The notes under the pieces are model-generated. The model saw only the letters and a program-made list of their open reading frames with translations, did no database searches and was not told where the DNA came from. The position numbers were made by a program, and so were the translations under genes. Of a DNA stretch of 64,000 nt, positions 45,411 through 54,725 are shown piece by piece (position 1 is the first letter of the stretch; every line of letters begins with the position of its first letter). Source of the DNA: Azospirillum humicireducens (GTDB taxonomy: Bacteria; Pseudomonadota; Alphaproteobacteria; Azospirillales; Azospirillaceae); contig NZ_CP015285.1 of NCBI RefSeq assembly GCF_001639105.2, forward strand, positions 860,501 to 924,500, written 5' to 3'.

Positions 45411-45830
45411 ATGCGACAAGCCGCCACCATGCTGACGATCGCCACCCGCGGCACCGGACTGGTCGAGGTGACGGCCCCGGTGCGGCGCTGGGTGGCCGAG
45501 CAGGGTATGACGACCGGCCTGCTGACGGTGTTCTGCCGCCACACCTCGGCCTCCCTGACCATCCAGGAGAACGCCGATCCCGACGTGCAGGCCGACCTGC
45601 TGCGCTTCTTCCAGCGGCTGGTGGCGGAGGATGCCTCGCTCTACGACCACACCACCGAAGGGCCGGATGACATGCCCGCGCATATCCGCTCCGCGTTGAC
45701 CGGCGTCAGCCTGTCGATTCCGGTGATGGAGGGGGAACTTGTGCTGGGCACCTGGCAGGGCATCTACCTGTTCGAACACCGGGCCCGACCGCACCGGCGC
45801 GAGATCGCGCTGCACCTGCTGGGGGAATAG
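45411..45830 (+). CDS. YjbQ/UPF0047 family protein
   Basis: 139 residues, AGGAG site 10 bp before the ATG. Signature segments are TGLLTVFCRHTSASLTIQEN, DHTTEGPDDMPAHIRSAL and LVLGTWQGIYLFEHR. This is the UPF0047/YjbQ family, for which thiamin-phosphate synthase activity has been reported in some members. The role here is uncertain. Confidence 0.9.
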   Translation: MRQAATMLTIATRGTGLVEVTAPVRRWVAEQGMTTGLLTVFCRHTSASLTIQENADPDVQADLLRFFQRLVAEDASLYDHTTEGPDDMPAHIRSALTGVSLSIPVMEGELVLGTWQGIYLFEHRARPHRREIALHLLGE

Positions 45831-45858
45831 GCCCTGGGGACAGGGCGGGCAGACTGCC

Positions 45859-45872
45859 TGAAATTTCTTTCA
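45859..45872. promoter_or_regulatory. inverted repeat upstream of the HtrA gene
   Basis: TGAAA-TTTC-TTTCA, an inverted repeat about 90 bp upstream of the protease start. It may be an operator for the response regulator encoded two genes on; position is the only evidence. Confidence 0.25.
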
Positions 45873-45960
45873 TCCGGTCGCAAGGCGCCGGTCAACGGCG
45901 GCACCCTAGATTGCGGACAACACCGGACAGCCGGAACTGCATCACTGGAGCGTCGTCGCC

Positions 45961-47532
45961 ATGACCATCATTCCCTCCACCACGCCGAACCGTACGAACC
46001 GCTTGCGCCGCACCGTCGCCGCCCTGCTGCTGGGCTCCACGGTGCTGACGGTGCCGGCGCTGGCCGGGTGGGCGTCATCGCATGCGCAGCAGACGGCCAC
46101 GCCGCCGGCCGTGACGATGGTGCAGGACACGCCGTCCAGCTTTGCCGATCTTGCCGCCAAGGTCAGCCCAGCCGTCGTCAACATCGCCGCGACGCAGGAG
46201 GCCAAGGCCGAACCGCGGGCGCAGCGCGGTCCGGCCATCCCCGGCTTTCCGCCCGGCTCGCCCTTCGAGGAGTTCTTCCGTCAGTTCCAGGACCAGATGG
46301 GCCGCAATGGCGGTCCGGACGGCGATCAGGACGGCCAGAGCCCGGGGCCGCGCGGCAAGAGCGGGGCGCTCGGTTCCGGCTTCATCATCGACCCGGCCGG
46401 CTTCGTCGTGACCAACAACCACGTCATCGACGGCGCCAGCGAGATCACCGTCACCCTGCAGGACGGAACCGCCATGCCGGCCAAGGTGATCGGCCGCGAC
46501 GCCAAGACCGACCTCGCCCTGCTGAAGGTGGAGCCGAAGAAGCCGCTGCCGTCGGTCGATTGGGCCGACAGCGACAAGACCCGCGTCGGCGACTGGGTGA
46601 TGGCGGTCGGCAACCCGTTCGGTCTGGGCGGCACCGTCACCAAGGGCATCGTGTCGGCCCGCGGACGCGACATCCACAGCGGGCCGTATGACGATTACTT
46701 CCAGCTCGACGCCGCCATCAACCGCGGCAATTCCGGCGGTCCGACCTTCGATCTCGCCGGCCGGGTGATCGGCATCAACACCGCAATCTACTCGCCCAAC
46801 GGCGGCTCGGTCGGCATCGGCTTCGCCATTCCGTCCAACCTCGCCAAGGAGGTGGTCGCCCAACTGAAGGAGTCCGGCAAGGTCGAGCGCGGCTGGCTCG
46901 GCGTGAAGATCCAGGAGGTGACGCCGGACATCGCCGACAGCGTCGGCCTGCCCGCCGCCAAGGGCGCCCTGGTGGCCGACGTCACCGCTGACAGCCCGGC
47001 CCAGCGCGCCGGCCTGCGCCAGGGCGACGTGGTGCTGAGCTATTCCGGCAAACCGGTCAACAGCCTGCGCGACCTGACCCGCAACGTGGCCGACACCAAG
47101 CCCGGCGATACGGTCGAACTGAAGATCCTGCGCGGCGGCCGTGAGACGGCGGTGCAGGTCCGCATCGACCGGCTGAGCGAGCAGCCGCAAGTCGCGTCCG
47201 CCGATACCGACGGCGGCAACGGCGCCAGCCCTCAGGCCGAAGTCGCGCCGGTGAAGGGGCTGAAGCTCGCCCCGCTCGACCAGGCGGCGCGCAAGCGCCT
47301 CGGCATTGCCGAGGACGTCAAGGGCGTGGTGGTGGTCGGGCTGTCGGGCAGCGTCGACGTGCCGATCCGTCCAGGCGACGTGATCGAGCGGATCGGCGAT
47401 GCCGAGGTGAAAAGCCCGGCCGACGTCCGCCGCCATGTAACCGAAGCCGAGAAGGCCGGACAGAAGGCGCTGCTGATGCTGATCAACCGTCAGGGCAACG
47501 AATCCTTCGTTGCACTGAAGCTGAAGGCCTGA
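45961..47532 (+). CDS. Do/DegP-type periplasmic serine protease (HtrA)
   Basis: 523 residues. A signal region (about 15-42) ends near ASSHAQ. The trypsin-like domain has the triad in NNHVIDGA (His about 152), KTDLALL (Asp about 182) and RGNSGGPTF (Ser about 259). Two PDZ domains follow (about 300-395 and 425-515), seen as RGWLGVKIQEVT and GLRQGDVVLSYSG. It degrades or refolds damaged envelope proteins. The OmpR-type regulator and sensor kinase lie directly downstream in the same direction, the layout of an envelope-stress unit. Exact paralogue (DegP, DegQ, MucD) not decided. Confidence 0.93.
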   Translation: MTIIPSTTPNRTNRLRRTVAALLLGSTVLTVPALAGWASSHAQQTATPPAVTMVQDTPSSFADLAAKVSPAVVNIAATQEAKAEPRAQRGPAIPGFPPGSPFEEFFRQFQDQMGRNGGPDGDQDGQSPGPRGKSGALGSGFIIDPAGFVVTNNHVIDGASEITVTLQDGTAMPAKVIGRDAKTDLALLKVEPKKPLPSVDWADSDKTRVGDWVMAVGNPFGLGGTVTKGIVSARGRDIHSGPYDDYFQLDAAINRGNSGGPTFDLAGRVIGINTAIYSPNGGSVGIGFAIPSNLAKEVVAQLKESGKVERGWLGVKIQEVTPDIADSVGLPAAKGALVADVTADSPAQRAGLRQGDVVLSYSGKPVNSLRDLTRNVADTKPGDTVELKILRGGRETAVQVRIDRLSEQPQVASADTDGGNGASPQAEVAPVKGLKLAPLDQAARKRLGIAEDVKGVVVVGLSGSVDVPIRPGDVIERIGDAEVKSPADVRRHVTEAEKAGQKALLMLINRQGNESFVALKLKA

Positions 47533-47621
47533 GGCGCTCCGACGCCTGAGTGACGAAAGTCCGGCCGGGCGCGGCATGCTTGCGCTTGGCCGGGCTGTTT
47601 TGGGAGGCTACACTCGTGCTC

Positions 47622-48302
47622 ATGAAGATTCTCGTCATTGAAGATGATCGCCAGGCCGCCAGCTATCTCGCCAAGGGGCTGAAGGAGGCGGGCCATGTGG
47701 TGGACGTCGCCAACGACGGGAAGGAAGGCCTGTTCCTCGCCGGTGCCGAGCATTACGACGTGATGATCGTCGACCGCATGCTGCCCGGCCGCGACGGGCT
47801 GTCGCTGGTCCAGGTTCTCCGGGCGGCCGGCAACGACACGCCGGTCCTGTTCCTGTCGGCGCTGGGCAGCGTCGACGACCGGGTGAAGGGCTTGAAGGCC
47901 GGCGGCGACGATTACCTGACCAAGCCCTTCGCCTTCTCCGAGCTTCTCGCCCGCATCGAAGTGCTGGTGCGTCGCCGGGGGGCGGCCCAGCCGCAGACCC
48001 GGCTGGCGGTGGGCGACCTGGAACTGGACCTGCTGTCGCGCAGCGTCAAGCGCGCCGGCAAGGCCATCGATCTGCTGCCGCGCGAGTTCTCGCTGCTGGA
48101 GTATCTGATGCGCAACGCCGGCAGCGTGGTGACGCGCACGATGATGCTGGAGAATGTCTGGGACTATCACTTCGACCCGCAGACCAACGTCATCGACGTG
48201 CACATCGCCCGTCTGCGCCAGAAGATCGACAAGGATTTCCCCACGCCCCTGATCCACACCGTCCGCGGCGCCGGCTACAGCCTGCGCGCGGCGGAGGGGT
48301 GA
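47622..48302 (+). CDS. OmpR/PhoB-family response regulator
   Basis: 226 residues from the ATG at 47622; a GTG at 47616, 8 bp after GGGAGG, is an equally possible start. The receiver has LVIEDDRQA, MIVDRMLPGRDG (Asp) and YLTKPFAF. The winged-helix DNA-binding domain has LLPREFSLLEYLMRN and VIDVHIARLRQKID. It resembles two-component regulators of metal or envelope-stress systems. It probably controls the upstream protease gene. Confidence 0.93.
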   Translation: MKILVIEDDRQAASYLAKGLKEAGHVVDVANDGKEGLFLAGAEHYDVMIVDRMLPGRDGLSLVQVLRAAGNDTPVLFLSALGSVDDRVKGLKAGGDDYLTKPFAFSELLARIEVLVRRRGAAQPQTRLAVGDLELDLLSRSVKRAGKAIDLLPREFSLLEYLMRNAGSVVTRTMMLENVWDYHFDPQTNVIDVHIARLRQKIDKDFPTPLIHTVRGAGYSLRAAEG

Positions 48303-48326
48303 CGGGAGTTTCGCGATGCGTGACGT

Positions 48327-49757
48327 ATGAAGCATGAAGGCGCGGCCGGCGGCCTGCACGGCTTTCTTGCCGCGGGCCTGCGGCTGGTGCGGACAACGGC
48401 CTTCCGGCTGGCGCTGCTCTATCTGGCGATGTTCGTGCTGTCGGTCGGTCTGATCCTCGGCGTGGTCTACCGCACCACAGCCGGCTTCCTGGAGCAGGAG
48501 ATCGGCGAGACCATCGCGCTGGAGGTCGCCGGGCTTCAGGACCATTACCGAATCCACGGCCTGCCCGGTCTGGTCGATGTGGTTCGGGCGCGCAGCGCGG
48601 TTCCCAACAACAACTCCATCTATCTGCTGGCGACCTCGGCCGGGGTGATCCTGGCCGGCAACCTGTCGGGCTGGCCGGCGGCGGTGCCCAATGCCAGCGG
48701 CTGGACCCATTTCAAGGTCGCCGACTATGGCGGGGTCACCAACCGGCCATCGACCGCGCAGGCCGTGACCTTCACCCTGCCGGGCCAGTTCCGCCTGCTG
48801 GTCGGCCGCGACATGAGCGAGATCGACCAGCTGCGCACCCGCATGTTCCGTTCGCTCGGCTGGATTCTGGGCTCCACCGCCCTGCTGGGGCTGGGGGGCG
48901 GGCTGCTGATGAGCCGCGGCGCCATGCGGCGGATCGAGGCGATCAACCGCACCACCCGGCAGATCATGAGCGGAGACCTGAGCGACCGGGTGCCCCGCTT
49001 CGGCGGCGGTGACGAGATGGACCGGCTGGCCGGCAATCTCAACGCCATGCTCGACCGGATCGAACGGCTGATGACCGGGATGCGGCAGGTCACCGACAGC
49101 GTCGCTCATGACCTGCGCACGCCGTTGACCCGCCTGCGCTCCCGCATCGAGCTGGCGCTGTTGCACGAGACCGAGGACCCGGAGGTCTACCGCACCGTCC
49201 TGCAGGACACGATCGCCGAGGCCGACCGGCTGCTGGCCACCTTCAGCGCCCTGCTGTCGATCGCGGAGGCGGAATCGGGCGCCAAGCGGCAGGATTTCGT
49301 TCCGGTCGAACTGGCCGAGGTGGTCGAACTCGCCGCCGACCTCTACGAACCGGTGGCGGACGAGCGCGACCAGCGGCTGAGCGTGGATGTCCGGGGCAAG
49401 CCGACCGTGCGCGGCAACGGCCAGCTTCTGGCACAGGCGGTCTCGAACCTGCTGGACAACGCCATCAAATACACGCCGGAGGGCGGCGCCATCTCGCTGG
49501 TGCTCGAAGGCCCGGCGCCCGGCCGCGCCGCCTGCATCTCGGTGGCCGACAGCGGTCCCGGCATCCCGGCCGACATGCGCGACAAGGTGCTGCAGCGCTT
49601 CGTCCGGCTTGACACCGCCCGTGCGTCGCCCGGCAACGGGCTGGGGCTGAGCCTCGTCGATGCAGTGGCGACGTTGCATGGCGCGCGTCTGGAACTGGAC
49701 GACAATGCGCCGGGGCTGCGGGTCAGCCTGATATTTCCGCCGGAAGCGCGTCGTTAG
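48327..49757 (+). CDS. membrane sensor histidine kinase, HAMP type
   Basis: 476 residues. Two TM spans (about 28-50 and 170-190) flank a ~120-residue periplasmic sensor. The HAMP domain is followed by an H-box TDSVAHDLRTPLTRLRSRIE. ATPase motifs are LLDNAIKYTPEGG (N box), VADSGPGIPADMRDK and GNGLGLSLVDAVATLHG. It is the partner of the regulator just upstream (24-bp gap). A terminator follows the stop. Confidence 0.93.
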   Translation: MKHEGAAGGLHGFLAAGLRLVRTTAFRLALLYLAMFVLSVGLILGVVYRTTAGFLEQEIGETIALEVAGLQDHYRIHGLPGLVDVVRARSAVPNNNSIYLLATSAGVILAGNLSGWPAAVPNASGWTHFKVADYGGVTNRPSTAQAVTFTLPGQFRLLVGRDMSEIDQLRTRMFRSLGWILGSTALLGLGGGLLMSRGAMRRIEAINRTTRQIMSGDLSDRVPRFGGGDEMDRLAGNLNAMLDRIERLMTGMRQVTDSVAHDLRTPLTRLRSRIELALLHETEDPEVYRTVLQDTIAEADRLLATFSALLSIAEAESGAKRQDFVPVELAEVVELAADLYEPVADERDQRLSVDVRGKPTVRGNGQLLAQAVSNLLDNAIKYTPEGGAISLVLEGPAPGRAACISVADSGPGIPADMRDKVLQRFVRLDTARASPGNGLGLSLVDAVATLHGARLELDDNAPGLRVSLIFPPEARR

Positions 49758-49774
49758 GCGCTGACCGCCAAAAA

Positions 49775-49798
49775 AAAGCCCGCCATGCGGCGGGCTTT
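49775..49798 (+). terminator. intrinsic terminator after the sensor kinase
   Basis: Perfect 10-bp stem AAAGCCCGCC / GGCGGGCTTT with loop ATGC, preceded by a run of A and followed by TTTCAAA. It closes the protease/regulator/kinase unit. Confidence 0.8.
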
Positions 49799-49989
49799 CA
49801 AAGGTGACATCAGCGAGAATGACTCCTTGGCGTCCCTTCTGATATGGGGCGGCGACGGTCGGCTTCCAGACCGATCTTCGGATTACCGCCGACGGCCTAG
49901 CCTGCCGACTCTCCGCAACGTCGGCCGGGTTGGCGCGTTCTCCCCCAGGGCCGTCCGTCCGGCGGCCGCAAGCGCGGGAGTTCCGAGAG

Positions 49990-51102
49990 ATGGCGATACC
50001 CAGCCGCCCCACTGCCCAACAGACGGCTTCTCCGGGCACCGTCCCGCCGGGGCGGGGCGGCGGCGGGGCGACGCGGGAAGAACCGCCGGCCCGCGCCGGG
50101 CGCGGCGAACTGGCGGTTTTCACCTGGAAGGTGCTGATCGTCGCCGGCGTGGCCGCGCTGGGGCTGTTCCTGTGGAAGGTGTCGGGCACGCTGCTGCTGA
50201 TCTTCACCGGCGTGCTGTTCGCCATCCTGCTGCAGCGGCTGACCGGCTATGTGCGGCGGCTGACGGGGCTGCCCCATGGCTGGGCGCTGGCCATCGTGCT
50301 GGTTGTGCTGGTGCTGCTGGTCGGCGGCGGCGGCTGGCTGATGGGCACCTCGATGGCGGCACAGCTCGGCCAGTTGCAGGACCAGGTGAGCAAGGCGATG
50401 GGCATGCTGCCGGACGAGTGGCGCCAGCGCATCATGGACCAGGGCAAGGAGTGGCCCTGGATGAGCCAGCTGAGCGGATTCGCCTCCGGCCTCGTCTATG
50501 TCATCGGCGACGCTGTGGTGGTGATGTTCGCCGCCCTCTATCTGGCGGCCTCGCCGGGCGTCTACCGCCGCGGCGTGGTGCTGCTGGTGCCGCGGCAGGG
50601 GCAGAAGCGGGCGTGGGAGGTGATGGATGTGGCCGGCGACAGCCTGTGGAAATGGCTGATCGGCCAGCTGGTGGCGATGGCGGCGGTGGGCACGCTGACC
50701 GCCGTCGGGCTCTGGCTTCTGGGCATTCCCTCGGCTCTGGCCTTGGGACTGGTGGCCGGGCTGCTGGAGTTCATTCCGCTGGTCGGGCCCTTCCTGGCGG
50801 CGATTCCGGCGCTGCTGATCGCCTTTGCCCAGTCGCCGCAGGATGCGCTGTGGGTGGCCGGGCTCTATCTGGTCATCCAGCAGGTGGAGGGGAACCTCGT
50901 CACCCCGCTGCTGCAGAAACGGGTGGTCGATCTGCCGCCGGTGATCACCATCGGCGCCATCGCCGCCGGCGGCGTGCTGTTCGGCATCCTCGGCATGTTC
51001 CTGGCGACGCCCATCGCCGTGGTCGTGCTGGTGCTGGTCAACCTGCTCTACATCGAGGACAAGCTCGGCCAGCCCAGGCATTTCCCCAGCAATGGCTCCT
51101 GA
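49990..51102 (+). CDS. AI-2E family permease
   Basis: 370 residues from the ATG at 49990; an upstream start at 49930 is less likely. About eight TM segments. The family signature region near the C-terminus has GLLEFIPLVGPFLAAIPALL, LVIQQVEGNLVTP and VIGAIAAGG-like GGVLFGILGMFLATP. Members export autoinducer-2, act as ion antiporters or have no known role. It converges on the drug-exporter gene with 4 bp between. Confidence 0.9.
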   Translation: MAIPSRPTAQQTASPGTVPPGRGGGGATREEPPARAGRGELAVFTWKVLIVAGVAALGLFLWKVSGTLLLIFTGVLFAILLQRLTGYVRRLTGLPHGWALAIVLVVLVLLVGGGGWLMGTSMAAQLGQLQDQVSKAMGMLPDEWRQRIMDQGKEWPWMSQLSGFASGLVYVIGDAVVVMFAALYLAASPGVYRRGVVLLVPRQGQKRAWEVMDVAGDSLWKWLIGQLVAMAAVGTLTAVGLWLLGIPSALALGLVAGLLEFIPLVGPFLAAIPALLIAFAQSPQDALWVAGLYLVIQQVEGNLVTPLLQKRVVDLPPVITIGAIAAGGVLFGILGMFLATPIAVVVLVLVNLLYIEDKLGQPRHFPSNGS

Positions 51103-51106
51103 CGCA

Positions 51107-52678
51107 TCACCCCTCCGCCGCCGTGGCGGCCTCGCCCCGGCCGTCGCGGGAGGAGCGCAGCGGCAGTTCCTTCAGGAACAGGGTCATGGCGAAGGAGACG
51201 ACCGCCAGCGCCGCCGCCAGCAGGAACAGGGTGGCGAAGCCGTGCTCCAGCGTCGCCACCACCCCGCCGCGGGCGGCCGGGGGCAGGTCGGCCAGCGCCG
51301 CGGCGCCATGGTCCAGCACTGCGCGGCCGGACAGGCCGGCCCCCTCGAGCCGCTCCGACACCACGGCGTTGAACACGGCGCCGAACACCGCCACGCCGAC
51401 CGAGCCGCCGAGCGAGCGGAAGAATCCGACCGAGGCGGTTGCCGCCCCCAGGTCGCGCTGCTCCACCGCATTCTGCACGGCGACCGTCATCACCGGCATC
51501 ACCAGCCCCAGCCCCAGGCCCAGCGGGACCAGGATCAGCGTCGACCACAGCCCGCTGGCGGCCAGTTCCGGCAGGGTGCCGAGCAGCGCGTACATCACCC
51601 CGGACAAAGCCAGTCCGGCCAGTGGAAAGGCCTTGTAGCGCCCGGTCCGCGCGATCAGCCGACCGCCGCCGACCGACCCGAAGGTCATGCCCAGCACCAA
51701 CGGCAGAAGCAGCAGGCCGGACACGGTGGCGCTGGCGCCCTGCACCAGCTGGAGGTGCAGCGGCAGATAGACGATGCCGGCGAACAGCACCATGGCCGAG
51801 ACGGCGACCACCGGCGTCGCCACCGCGACCACCGGGCGGCGGAACAGGTGCAGCGGCAGGATCGGCTCCTCGATCCTGCGCTCGTGCCACAGGAAGACGG
51901 CAAGCATGGCGAGGCCGGCCGCCAGCAGGCCGAGCCCCGCCGGGCTGCTCCATCCCAACGCCTCGCCGCGGGTGGCGTAGACCAGCAGGCAGGTGACCGC
52001 CCCGGTCAGCAAGGCGGCACCGGCCACGTCGATGCGCGGCCTGGCCCGGCCGGCGGGCAGGCGCGACAGGGTGCTGCGGGTCATGGCGAAGGCCGCCACC
52101 CCCAGCGGCAGGTTGATCAGGAAGATCCAGTGCCAGCCGATCGTCTCGGTGAAGACTCCGCCCAGCAGCGGCCCGGCGACGCTGGCCAGGGCGAAGACGC
52201 CGCCGATCATGCCCTGGTAGCGTCCGCGCTCCCGCGGGGCCACCACGTCGCCGATGATTGTGAAGGCCAGCGACATCAGCCCGCCGCCGCCCAGCCCCTG
52301 CAGACCGCGGAACAGGATCAGCTGGGTCATGCTCTGCGCCGCCGCGCACAGGACGGAGCCGGCCAGGAACAGCAGGATCGCCGTCTGCAGCACCCGCTTG
52401 CGGCCGTAGAGGTCCGACAGCTTCCCGTAGATCGGCGTCGTGGTGGTGGAGGTCAGCAGATAGGCGGTGACCACCCACGGCAGCATCTCCAGCCCGCCGA
52501 ACTGGCTCGCCATCGTCGGCAGCGCCGTGGCGACGATGGTCTGGTCCATCGCCGCCATCAGCATCGCCAGCGCAACCCCGCTGAACACGCGCAGGATCTC
52601 CTGATGGGTGAAGACCGGGGGGACATCGTCGGGGGAGGCTGCTGCGGGCGTTGCGGGACGGGCGGCGGTCTCGGTCAT
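51107..52678 (-). CDS. DHA2-type MFS multidrug exporter (14 TM)
   Basis: 523 residues from the ATG at 52678; a 36-residue upstream extension is possible but improbable. Motif A is seen as GKLSDLYGRKRVLQ and the start as LAMLMAAMDQTIVATALPTM, which mark EmrB/QacA-type DHA2 transporters. It has about 14 hydrophobic spans and would export drugs or amphipathic compounds by proton antiport. No TetR-type regulator or membrane-fusion partner lies next to it. Confidence 0.9.
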   Translation of the reverse strand: MTETAARPATPAAASPDDVPPVFTHQEILRVFSGVALAMLMAAMDQTIVATALPTMASQFGGLEMLPWVVTAYLLTSTTTTPIYGKLSDLYGRKRVLQTAILLFLAGSVLCAAAQSMTQLILFRGLQGLGGGGLMSLAFTIIGDVVAPRERGRYQGMIGGVFALASVAGPLLGGVFTETIGWHWIFLINLPLGVAAFAMTRSTLSRLPAGRARPRIDVAGAALLTGAVTCLLVYATRGEALGWSSPAGLGLLAAGLAMLAVFLWHERRIEEPILPLHLFRRPVVAVATPVVAVSAMVLFAGIVYLPLHLQLVQGASATVSGLLLLPLVLGMTFGSVGGGRLIARTGRYKAFPLAGLALSGVMYALLGTLPELAASGLWSTLILVPLGLGLGLVMPVMTVAVQNAVEQRDLGAATASVGFFRSLGGSVGVAVFGAVFNAVVSERLEGAGLSGRAVLDHGAAALADLPPAARGGVVATLEHGFATLFLLAAALAVVSFAMTLFLKELPLRSSRDGRGEAATAAEG

Positions 52679-52755
52679 GGTCGGGCGTCTCGGCCGTTGA
52701 GGTCGTTGCACGGGGCACCGGAGGCGGTCCCACCATAGACTTGGAAGCGTTCCAT

Positions 52756-52824
52756 GCAAGTCCGATGGGCAAGTCCGATGGGGCAAGTCCGTTTGCGCAA
52801 GTCCGTTTGCGCAAGTTCATTGGC
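52756..52824 (+). repeat. five-copy 13-14-bp tandem repeat upstream of ndk
   Basis: Units starting GCAAGTCCG or GCAAGTTC begin at 52756, 52769, 52783, 52797 and 52811. The middle two units create the palindrome TTGCGCAA at their junctions. The array lies between the drug exporter and ndk, where it could act as an operator or a dispersed repeat. It resembles the 15-bp array at 19796-19855. Confidence 0.75.
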
Positions 52825-52966
52825 GGTTCCGCCCCATTCTCCAACGAACGCCTTGCCGCGCCGCCAAACCGCCTCTATAAAGCCGCCCATCCGGCGCCCC
52901 GGTCCAACCGGTGGCGCCTGCATGCTTTTTAATCGGCGAAAAGCCTTACCTGCAGGAGTCACCACC

Positions 52967-53389
52967 ATGGCCGTCGAACGGACCCTCTCGATCATCAAGC
53001 CCGATGCCACCCGCCGCAACCTGACCGGCAAGATCAACGCCAAGTTCGAAGACGGCGGCCTGCGCATCGTCGCGCAGAAGCGCGTCCAGCTGTCGAAGGC
53101 CCAGGCCGAGCAGTTCTACGGCGTGCACCGCGAGCGTCCGTTCTTCAACGACCTGGTGTCCTTCATGATCTCCGGTCCGGTGGTCCTGCAGGTCCTGGAA
53201 GGCGAGAACGCCATCGCCCGCAACCGCGAGATCATGGGCGCCACCAACCCGGCCAACGCCGCCGAGGGCACCATCCGCAAGGAGTTCGCCGAATCGATCG
53301 AGGCCAATTCGGTCCATGGTTCGGACGCCCCGGAGACTGCCGCCCAGGAGATCGCCTTCTTCTTCGCCGGCATCGAGCTGGTGGGCTGA
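52967..53389 (+). CDS. ndk: nucleoside-diphosphate kinase
   Basis: 140 residues, AGGAG site upstream. Signatures: [36 protein letters not shown] and the active-site His in NSVHGSDA. It transfers phosphate between nucleoside di- and triphosphates through a phosphohistidine. An intrinsic terminator follows. Confidence 0.97.
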   Translation: MAVERTLSIIKPDATRRNLTGKINAKFEDGGLRIVAQKRVQLSKAQAEQFYGVHRERPFFNDLVSFMISGPVVLQVLEGENAIARNREIMGATNPANAAEGTIRKEFAESIEANSVHGSDAPETAAQEIAFFFAGIELVG

Positions 53390-53426
53390 GTCCGCACGGC
53401 CGGGCATCGCGCCCGGCCGGCCGAGG

Positions 53427-53459
53427 AAAGGGCCGCTTCCGCAGGGGGCGGCCTTTTTT
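53427..53459 (+). terminator. intrinsic terminator after ndk
   Basis: GGCCGC (53431-53436) and GCGGCC (53448-53453) form a stem, flanked by AAAG and a run of six T. A second GC-only hairpin (GCCGGGC/GCCCGGC) lies just before it. Confidence 0.8.
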
Positions 53460-53546
53460 GCGTTTTGCTTCGGGCTCTGGCAGTATCGGGGCCAGAGACC
53501 TTATGCCCCGCGAGTGCCGGGGCCGAATCCGACAGGAGTGCCCGCG

Positions 53547-54053
53547 ATGGAATCCCAATCCGCAAAGCCGATCATCGCGGCGCTGCTGCAACCGCTGCCG
53601 ATGCTGACCCAGCCGCAGGCCCGCAACGATCTGTCGGACGAATCCGTGGTGCGGCTGCTTGTCCGCCAATTCATCGATCTCAGTCTCGATGCCTTCAATC
53701 AGGTCCTGCAGGGCAAGCTCGACCAGGACGAGGCGGTGGACGGCATCAACCGGCAGGCGACCGCGCTGAACGCCGTCTTCCTCGGCACCAGCGGCTTCGG
53801 GACCGTCATCACCCATCCCTGGAACACGCCCGAACAGCTGGGCGCCTTCCTGAAGGACATGGTGGCGCTTGAGTATCCCGAGGATGATTGCGTCCGCGCC
53901 ATGCTGATCCATCTGGCGACCCAGGTGATGCACGCGCTGCGCCTGCCGGACGACGACCGCCATGAGGAGGTGGAGGCGCTGACCCTTGACGCCGCCGACC
54001 TGCTGCTCGGCCGTGCGCCGGAAGACGAGATCGACATCGATATCGACGTCTGA
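53547..54053 (+). CDS. hypothetical protein, all-helical
   Basis: 168 residues, AGGAG site upstream. Helical throughout, with ESVVRLLVRQFIDLSLDAFN, EQLGAFLKDMVALEYPEDD and a strongly acidic tail (EDEIDIDIDV). No family is recognised. It is separate from ndk (terminator between). Confidence 0.6.
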   Translation: MESQSAKPIIAALLQPLPMLTQPQARNDLSDESVVRLLVRQFIDLSLDAFNQVLQGKLDQDEAVDGINRQATALNAVFLGTSGFGTVITHPWNTPEQLGAFLKDMVALEYPEDDCVRAMLIHLATQVMHALRLPDDDRHEEVEALTLDAADLLLGRAPEDEIDIDIDV

Positions 54054-54089
54054 CAGGGCAGATCCGATAGAGCCGGCAGCTCTGCGGCG

Positions 54090-54407
54090 TCAGCCCGCGG
54101 ATGGCAGGTTCACCTCGATCAGCACCGTGTCCTCGATGAAATCCGCACCGTGCCATGCATCGGGATCGAATCGGATGACCATGCCCGGACGCAGGTCCAC
54201 CGGCCCGGCCTCGCAGGTCAACAGAACGCGCCCCGACATGACGATGACGAACTGCTCATGGGCGTGGCTGTGGCGCGGGGCGGTGGCTCCCGCCTTGATG
54301 ACCAGATGCTTCAGCGATGCGCCTGCGCCGAGGAACTCGCGCCGCTCCGTTCCTCCATCCGTCTGGGACGGGAGATCGTTCCATGTGACGACGTCTGCCT
54401 TGGGCAT
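54090..54407 (-). CDS. single-domain cupin protein
   Basis: 105 residues from the ATG at 54407; an upstream start at 54518 is less likely. The cupin metal motif is HSHAHEQFVIVMSG (His-x-His-x3-Glu pattern), followed by PGMVIRFDPDAWHGADF with a third His. Beta-rich throughout. Small cupins bind metal and sugars or act as dioxygenases; the substrate is unknown. Confidence 0.8.
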   Translation of the reverse strand: MPKADVVTWNDLPSQTDGGTERREFLGAGASLKHLVIKAGATAPRHSHAHEQFVIVMSGRVLLTCEAGPVDLRPGMVIRFDPDAWHGADFIEDTVLIEVNLPSAG

Positions 54408-54725
54408 GCCGGTGTCCCTTCCTGCGATGGCAACCGGCTGATACGCGCATCGGCGCCGTCCGGATCTCCGGCAAGGCTGGGAGATTTCGGATAGGGTCAT
54501 GATTGAGCGTAAGAACATCCATCGGAAAAGCAGGGTTAGATGATCGAAAGTGCGTCGAGATTCCTGATGGGGTGGGGTAATGCGCAGAAGGACAGGATGA
54601 TCCCGGATGTCGCACTCTGAAGGAAATCTTAGGCTCGAAACCAGCTGTTAACGCCTGTCCTTCTAAGACGGTATGGTTGGACGCAACGGCGTCGGACAAT
54701 CACCCTTCGGACCGGCGGAGGCCCC
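54408..54725. other. intergenic region before the hybrid kinase
   Basis: About 318 bp of divergent spacer with somewhat lower GC. No gene or clear repeat is seen. It should hold promoters for the cupin and the kinase; no confident hexamer pair was found. Confidence 0.35.

Noticed and set aside
52756-52824. Tandem array as a CRISPR
   Set aside because: Units are 13-14 bp with no unique spacers and no cas genes.
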